From assembly GCA_040905665.1 (NCBI GenBank), contig JBBDRD010000025.1, positions 1 to 64,000 of the forward strand: 64,000 nucleotides of DNA, given 5' to 3'. Of the stretch, positions 59,754 through 64,000 are shown piece after piece. Below the pieces are notes generated by a model. That model searched no databases. It had not been told where the DNA came from and saw nothing but the letters and a program-made list of their open reading frames with translations. Source of the stretch: DASVCN01 sp040905665 (GTDB lineage Bacteria; Deinococcota; Deinococci; Deinococcales; Trueperaceae). The translations under genes were made by a program, and so were the position numbers. Positions within the stretch are counted from its first letter, which is position 1, and each line of letters starts with the position of its first letter.

Positions 59754-60515
59754 CTAGGCTCCAACCTGTTCGCGCACCCAGTCGTATCCCTTGACGTCGA
59801 GTTCCATGGCCAGCTCCTTGTCGCCGGACTTGGCGATTCGGCCGGCAACCATTACGTGAACGCGGTCTGGAACGATGTAATTGAGCAGGCGCTGGTAGTG
59901 GGTGATCACCAGGGCGCCGAAGTCGGGGCCGCGCGCGGCGTTGACCCCTTGCGACACAACCTTGAGCGCGTCAACATCGAGCCCCGAATCGGTCTCGTCG
60001 AGGATCGCGTAGCGCGGCTCGAGCACCAGCAGCTGGAGGATCTCGGAGCGCTTCTTCTCCCCGCCCGAGAAGCCTTCGTGCAGGTTGCGCTCGATGATCG
60101 AGTCGTCCCAGTTGAGCGTCTTCACGGCGGCTTGGAGCTTGTTGTAGAACTCCATTACGCCAATCTCGTCGTCCTCTTCACGACGCGCGTTGATCGCCAG
60201 TCGCAGGAAGTTGGCGATCGACACTCCGGGAACCTCGACCGGATACTGGAAAGCCAGATAGAGCCCGGCCCGAGCCCGCTCGTCGGGTTCCATCTCCAGG
60301 ATGCTCGCCCCGTCGACGATGATGTCGCCCGATGTCACTTCGTAGCTCGGATCACCCGCGATTATCTTCGCCAGGGTCGACTTGCCGGAGCCGTTGGGAC
60401 CCATCAGGGCATGAACCTCGCCGCTGGGTACCGCCAGGTCCAGGCCGTGCAGTATCTCGTCTCCGCCCGTAGTCCGGGCGTGTAGGTCACGAATTTCCAA
60501 TCTGTTCTCGCTCAT
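59754..60515 (-). CDS. sufC: Fe-S cluster assembly ATPase SufC
   Basis: SufC is the ABC-type ATPase that drives SufBC2D. The 253-residue protein has Walker A MGPNGSGKSTLAKI near residue 37, signature FSGGEKKRSEIL, Walker B YAILDETDSGLD and switch His in LVITHYQRLL. It is the first gene of the operon, with a TCGACT/TATACT promoter 60 nt upstream. Confidence 0.97.
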   Translation of the reverse strand: MSENRLEIRDLHARTTGGDEILHGLDLAVPSGEVHALMGPNGSGKSTLAKIIAGDPSYEVTSGDIIVDGASILEMEPDERARAGLYLAFQYPVEVPGVSIANFLRLAINARREEDDEIGVMEFYNKLQAAVKTLNWDDSIIERNLHEGFSGGEKKRSEILQLLVLEPRYAILDETDSGLDVDALKVVSQGVNAARGPDFGALVITHYQRLLNYIVPDRVHVMVAGRIAKSGDKELAMELDVKGYDWVREQVGA

Positions 60516-60572
60516 CGGCTACCTCATAGTGTTGGGCTGGGACAGGCGTTTCTAGGAGCTATTCCGAGTTTC

Positions 60573-60615
60573 AGTATACACTCGCGCTTCCAGGGAGTCG
60601 AGTTTCGCACTCGAC
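60573..60615 (-). promoter_or_regulatory. suf operon promoter with overlapping inverted repeat
   Basis: On the minus strand TCGACT (60596-60601) and TATACT (60573-60578) are spaced by 17 nt. A perfect inverted repeat GTCGAGT-TTCGC-ACTCGAC (60597-60615) covers the -35, as expected for a repressor site. It does not match the known SufR or IscR consensus as far as I can recall. Confidence 0.6.
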
Positions 60616-60662
60616 ACGACCACCACCTCGAAGAGGCGGCCTCACGGAAATCTAGGGGAGCG

Positions 60663-61631
60663 TCAGATGTCGCGTTTGCGTTTCAACCAGCCAAACAGAC
60701 CGCCCGAGGAGCGCTTTTCGCCTTGCTCGTTGTCGGCGCCTTCGGGGCTGGAGGGTTTGGCCTTGCGACTGGCACGGCCGGTTAACTCCGGCGCGGGGGC
60801 CTGCGGTTCACCCAACCCGGCTGCCTCCATGAACGCCTGCCGGAACTCCTTTACGGTCCGGTAGCGGCGAGTCGCGTCTCGCGCCATGGCGGTTCCGATA
60901 ACCTTTGCCGCACCACGAGAGAGGTCCTCTCGCAGGTGGGCCAGGGCCTTGGGAAAAGCCGTGAGGTGAGCCATCATGAGGTCCTCGTACGAGCCGCCTA
61001 CGAATGGGCGGACACCGGCCATTACTTCGTAAGCCAGGATTCCCAGGCTGTAGATGTCACTCTGCACGGTAGGCGCATTGCCCTCGAATATCTCCGGCGC
61101 CATATAAAAGGCGGTGCCCACGCGCTCCCAGTTGTCGTCGCCGATATGCATCCCGGTACCAAAATCACCGAGCTTGGCGGATCCTTCGCCGGTAAGGAAG
61201 ACGTTCGCCGGCTTCACGTCGCGGTGCAGCACCTGACGGGCGTGGCTGTGCTCGAGCCCGCGCGAGACGTCCACGATAAGCTGTTGCGCCTTTGATAGCG
61301 CTACTTTCTGCTCGTTCAACAGGAGGTCGTCCAGTGTGCCGCCAATACAGTATTCGAGGACGAGGAAAGCGCCATTGCCGGTAGGGGCGCCCTCGTATCC
61401 GGCGACTACGTTGGCATGGCGCAAGCCCAGGGTTATCTGCACCTCGTTCTCGAACATTCGCCTCAATACCGGTTGCGCAGCCAACTCCTCGCGCGGGAGC
61501 TTAAGCGCTACCTTGCCCCTGGTGTCGTGCTGCGCGAGGAAGACATGAGCGGTTTGCCCCGAGCCAAGCTCGGCGAGTACCGAGTAACCGGGCGGAACAT
61601 GGGTAGGCGCTCTACTGGCCATGGTCAGCAT
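60663..61631 (-). CDS. Hanks-type serine/threonine protein kinase
   Basis: The 322-residue protein has a full kinase domain: GSGQTAHVFLAQ (P-loop), VALKLPREE (ATP Lys), VLHRDVKPANVFL (an RD kinase, unlike the competence-linked one), LGDFGTGM and FYMAPEIFEG. After residue 270 comes a Pro/Ala/Lys-rich tail with no membrane segment. The ATG at 61631 is used; ATG 61622 is possible. Substrates are unknown; it lies between suf and the UPF0173 gene. Confidence 0.9.
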   Translation of the reverse strand: MLTMASRAPTHVPPGYSVLAELGSGQTAHVFLAQHDTRGKVALKLPREELAAQPVLRRMFENEVQITLGLRHANVVAGYEGAPTGNGAFLVLEYCIGGTLDDLLLNEQKVALSKAQQLIVDVSRGLEHSHARQVLHRDVKPANVFLTGEGSAKLGDFGTGMHIGDDNWERVGTAFYMAPEIFEGNAPTVQSDIYSLGILAYEVMAGVRPFVGGSYEDLMMAHLTAFPKALAHLREDLSRGAAKVIGTAMARDATRRYRTVKEFRQAFMEAAGLGEPQAPAPELTGRASRKAKPSSPEGADNEQGEKRSSGGLFGWLKRKRDI

Positions 61632-61669
61632 CCGCTTGGAACGAGGTGCGGGGGACGCGAGAAGGCAAG

Positions 61670-62344
61670 CTAAAGCTCTACCGTTTCACCCGGCTCCAGC
61701 GGCAAACACTCACCGGCGTTGGCCGCCGCAACAGCTATCTGGAACTCGACCGGATCCTGCTTGATCATCTCGAAGGTGTTGTAGTGAATGGGCACGACGC
61801 GCCGAGCATTTAGCAGCTTCGCCGCTTCGACTGCCTCCTCGGGCCCCATCGTGAAGTTCGCTCCGATAGGCAAGAAAGCCAGATCGAGCCCCAGCGCGCC
61901 GATGATGCGCATGTCTCCGAATAAGCCGGTGTCTCCGGCGTGGTAGATACGCTTCCCCTCCACCTCGAGCACGATTCCGGTGGGCATACCGCCGTAGCGG
62001 CCATCGTCGAAAGAGCTGGAATGCCAGGCCGGCGTTAGCCTGAGTCGGCCGAAGGGGAAGGGGTACCAGCCGCCGATGTTCATTCCGTGTGTCCTGAGGC
62101 CGATGTCCGCCAACTGCCGGCATATCTCCACCGTTGCCACGATTGTGGCGCCGGTGCGCTTGGCGATCGCTTCGGCATCTCCGACGTGGTCACCGTGGGC
62201 GTGCGTGATGAACACGTAGTCCGGCGACAGCTCATCGGCCGTGACGGGCGCCAACGGATTTCCCGTGATATACGGATCGATCAGCAACTTGTGGTCGGCA
62301 GTCTCGACAAGGACCGCAGAGTGTCCGAGATAGGTGAGCTTCAA
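61670..62344 (-). CDS. UPF0173 metal-dependent hydrolase
   Basis: The 224-residue metallo-beta-lactamase-fold protein begins LKLTYLGHSAVLVET and has the metal motif ITHAHGDHVGD, then TPAWHSSSFDD, IYHAGDTGLFGDM and RRVVPIHYNTFEMI. The family is widespread and conserved, with no settled substrate. The start is TTG at 62344, supported by a strong AGGGAGGT 4 nt upstream; earlier readings are rejected. Confidence 0.88.
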   Translation of the reverse strand: MKLTYLGHSAVLVETADHKLLIDPYITGNPLAPVTADELSPDYVFITHAHGDHVGDAEAIAKRTGATIVATVEICRQLADIGLRTHGMNIGGWYPFPFGRLRLTPAWHSSSFDDGRYGGMPTGIVLEVEGKRIYHAGDTGLFGDMRIIGALGLDLAFLPIGANFTMGPEEAVEAAKLLNARRVVPIHYNTFEMIKQDPVEFQIAVAAANAGECLPLEPGETVEL

Positions 62345-62418
62345 CGCTACCTCCCTGGAATGACGTCTGGTAAGCGGTTGTAGCCTACCACGGAGGGGCC
62401 GCCGGGCCCCGTGGACGA

Positions 62419-62781
62419 TCAGGCCAGCTCGGCCGAGCGAGCGATAACCAGCCACAGGTAGTAGAGAACGGCCAGGCCGATCGGCGCGGCGGCTAGTCCG
62501 AGAGCAGGAAGGTCGAGGCGCGCGAGGTAGAGCAGCCAGGCCGCCAAGCTGAGCATCACGACGACGGGAAAGGACCAGAAGAGCACGAGCGCAAAGCCAT
62601 CGAGGCCTAACAGGTTGATCTGCCCACCATTGCCCGACCATAGGTGTACCGCGCCAATAAGCCAGAAGAAGAGGATCCCGAAGGAGCCGATGTTGGATAG
62701 CAGGAGTCCGAAGAAACCGAGCACCCGGTTCCCGTCGCGCTCCACTTCATTGTCGTATGTACGGCTATGGACGGTGGTCAT
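62419..62781 (-). CDS. Small membrane protein of unknown function
   Basis: The 120-residue protein has a polar start, then three membrane helices (about 22-46, 58-82 and 90-112). No family motif was recognised. A GAGGAG ribosome site precedes the ATG. It lies 74 nt before UPF0173 in the same direction. Confidence 0.7.
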   Translation of the reverse strand: MTTVHSRTYDNEVERDGNRVLGFFGLLLSNIGSFGILFFWLIGAVHLWSGNGGQINLLGLDGFALVLFWSFPVVVMLSLAAWLLYLARLDLPALGLAAAPIGLAVLYYLWLVIARSAELA

Positions 62782-63007
62782 GGCACTCCTCAGTCGTGCG
62801 ATTCAAGTTGCCTCTCGGCCCTCTACACCCTATGTTTTATCGCGCCACGGGCGTCCTCGCCAAGTCTTCTGGGCCAAGTCCTCCTGGGCGATGGCCGAGC
62901 CGCCATGGGCAGCTTGCATGGGACACGGGAAGGCGTTTCGGGCAACATTACGCGCAGGAACGGGAAGGGGACGAATCGCGCCAACTGCCCCTCTAGCTGT
63001 CTAGGTG
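62782..63007. other. Non-coding region before the PHP gene
   Basis: No credible gene is seen in these 226 nt. Short ORFs exist in several frames, none with a ribosome site or plausible composition. A near-direct repeat around 62859-62888 (GCCAAGTC followed by TTCTGGG, then CTCCTGGG) is visible. No known RNA was recognised. Confidence 0.5.
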
Positions 63008-63724
63008 TCAATCACCAGCCAGCAGGGCGAGCGTCTCACCCCTCACTCGCTTCCAGCCTCGATACGCCGCGCGGCGGCCCGAGTCCCACAGCTTATAGGT
63101 GTAGGCGGCGACCGGATGGGTCCAGGTGCCCGTTACCACCCCGGCCCGCAAGGCCTCCAGAAGCGCCTCTGGGTCGTCGATGTGACGATCGGGTGACTCG
63201 ACCCAAGCCGTGCCGAGTGCCGAAACGATGTGAGCATCGGTACCCGCGGATGCCGGCAGATCGCGCTCGGCCGCCCAAACCGAGGCCTGCGAGTTGCGGT
63301 TCGGGTGCGACACGCGCGAATTGAAAACCTCAACGATGTCGATATCGTCAGCTATTCGCTCGCGCGCCGAGGGGGACAGCCGGTGTGCCTTTAGCGGGTC
63401 GAAGCCGTGGGGCAGCAACACCAATCCACCCTGGTCGCGAATTTGGGTCACCACCTCCTCGGGCCGTAGCCCGGCAGGGATTTTCTCCTCCAGGAAGAGT
63501 CCGATTATCTCGCCTTCGCTGCTGGTGACCTCTTCGCCCACGATTATCTTGGGATCGCCCGGCGCCGTCGCGGTGGCGCGGAGCTCGAGCGCCCCCCAGA
63601 TCTCATTATGATCGGTCACCGCCTGGACGGCGATGCTCTGCTGTCGACAACGACTCAAAACGCTCTCGAAACGCGATGAGCAGTCGTGCGAAGCCTCGGT
63701 GTGACAGTGCAAATCGATCCTCAT
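63008..63724 (-). CDS. PHP-domain phosphoesterase
   Basis: The 238-residue protein has the PHP metal sites in order: MRIDLHCHTEASHD at the N-terminus, VTDHNEIWGAL, VGEEVTSSEGEIIGL, LLPHGFDPL and GTDAHIVSALG. It probably hydrolyses a phosphate ester or nucleotide; related proteins include 5'-3' exonucleases and histidinol phosphatase. It is the last clear gene before the window end. Confidence 0.87.
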   Translation of the reverse strand: MRIDLHCHTEASHDCSSRFESVLSRCRQQSIAVQAVTDHNEIWGALELRATATAPGDPKIIVGEEVTSSEGEIIGLFLEEKIPAGLRPEEVVTQIRDQGGLVLLPHGFDPLKAHRLSPSARERIADDIDIVEVFNSRVSHPNRNSQASVWAAERDLPASAGTDAHIVSALGTAWVESPDRHIDDPEALLEALRAGVVTGTWTHPVAAYTYKLWDSGRRAAYRGWKRVRGETLALLAGD

Positions 63725-63779
63725 GTATCAACTCGAGTGTAGGCCGGCGGCATCGCGGGTCACCATGTCACAGGGTCCA

Positions 63780-63805
63780 GTCTTCCGTGAGTGTCTTCCG
63801 TGAGC
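63780..63805. repeat. 13-bp direct repeat, two copies
   Basis: GTCTTCCGTGAGT (63780) is followed by GTCTTCCGTGAGC (63793). Confidence 0.75.
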
Positions 63806-63825
63806 GCGCGCCGGCACGTGACATG

Positions 63826-63867
63826 TTCACCACACCGATTTCACCACGCCGATTTCACCACGCCGAT
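63826..63867. repeat. 14-bp tandem repeat, three copies
   Basis: Units TTCACCACACCGAT, TTCACCACGCCGAT and TTCACCACGCCGAT start at 63826, 63840 and 63854 in non-coding DNA. Confidence 0.85.
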
Positions 63868-64000
63868 TGACGCCCTGAACGCCCGCCATCCCAAAGCTCC
63901 TGATATACTCCTGTGTTTGGAGCGGGGCGAGCTGGGGCGCTTTCATACACACTTTTTCACGACTCCATTTCGGCTGCCGAGTACCCGCCTACCGATTTCC
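63868..64000. promoter_or_regulatory. Window-end region with a -10-like box
   Basis: A TATACT lies at about 63903-63908, pointing rightward to a gene beyond the window. No start codon with a ribosome site and no RNA gene is evident before the end. Confidence 0.3.

Noticed and set aside
62823..63011. 62-codon minus-strand ORF in the gap before the PHP gene
   Set aside because: No ribosome site or leaderless box, unusual composition, and no motif.

Overview
The window is a 64 kb, high-G+C stretch of a bacterial chromosome, most likely from the phylum Deinococcota and possibly a Truepera-like lineage. That placement is inferred from combined traits, not from a search. The traits are a secreted protein joining an S-layer-homology (SLH) domain to a C-terminal outer-membrane-type barrel, a bacillithiol deacetylase (BshB1), TrmFO, a sufCBD operon followed by a Rieske protein, a ComEA/ComEC locus, OtsAB, and many genes whose only 5' signal is a TANNNT -10 box 5-7 nt before the start codon (the leaderless pattern well known in Deinococcus). 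A run of 10 Ns at 6853-6862 marks an assembly join. No rRNA, tRNA, CRISPR array, intact insertion sequence or prophage was seen.

Layout. 1-100: 5' end of recA with its promoter. 237-4106: a four-gene operon of type III polyketide synthase, SAM methyltransferase, FAD monooxygenase and UbiA-type prenyltransferase; this is the best candidate for an undescribed pathway, probably a methylated, hydroxylated and possibly prenylated aromatic polyketide or quinone. 4158-6810: acyl-CoA dehydrogenase and an atypical SDR without the usual Tyr/Lys pair. 7031-10902: two tandem secreted subtilisin-like lipoproteins. 10981-15867: rhomboid protease, PlsY, BshB1, EamA transporter and an Hsp33 with four cysteine pairs. 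16184-19886: otsA-otsB preceded by a 22-codon upstream ORF, then coaD and meaB. 20083-24858: a translationally coupled xylose operon (TIM-barrel isomerase/epimerase, Gfo/Idh/MocA dehydrogenase, xylA, xylB).

25015-40577: an acidic orphan, holA, a competence operon comEA-comEC plus a protein kinase, sodA, DUF3105 protein and zincin, a threonine aldolase-aroE-phosphoesterase operon, an ABC exporter, a voltage-gated-type K+ channel, trmFO and an orphan membrane protein. 40702-49977: two orphans, an M20 peptidase coupled to lnt, trkA-trkH and acsA. 49974-51312: remnants of a type I restriction-modification locus (5' fragment of hsdM, 3' fragment of a zinc peptidase) bracketing an intact RhuM-Fic gene. 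51373-54896: LysE exporter, an AAA+/DUF4143 ATPase preceded by three operator-like repeats at exact 22-bp spacing, a second EamA transporter and ispF.

55138-63724: an SLH/collagen-like/beta-barrel envelope protein, the suf operon (sufC-sufB-sufD-Rieske) with an inverted repeat on its promoter, a second protein kinase, a UPF0173 hydrolase, a small membrane protein and a PHP-domain phosphoesterase. Most of the window is housekeeping metabolism in short operons. The accessory or unusual parts are the polyketide operon, the restriction-system scar and its neighbours, and the collagen-bearing envelope protein.
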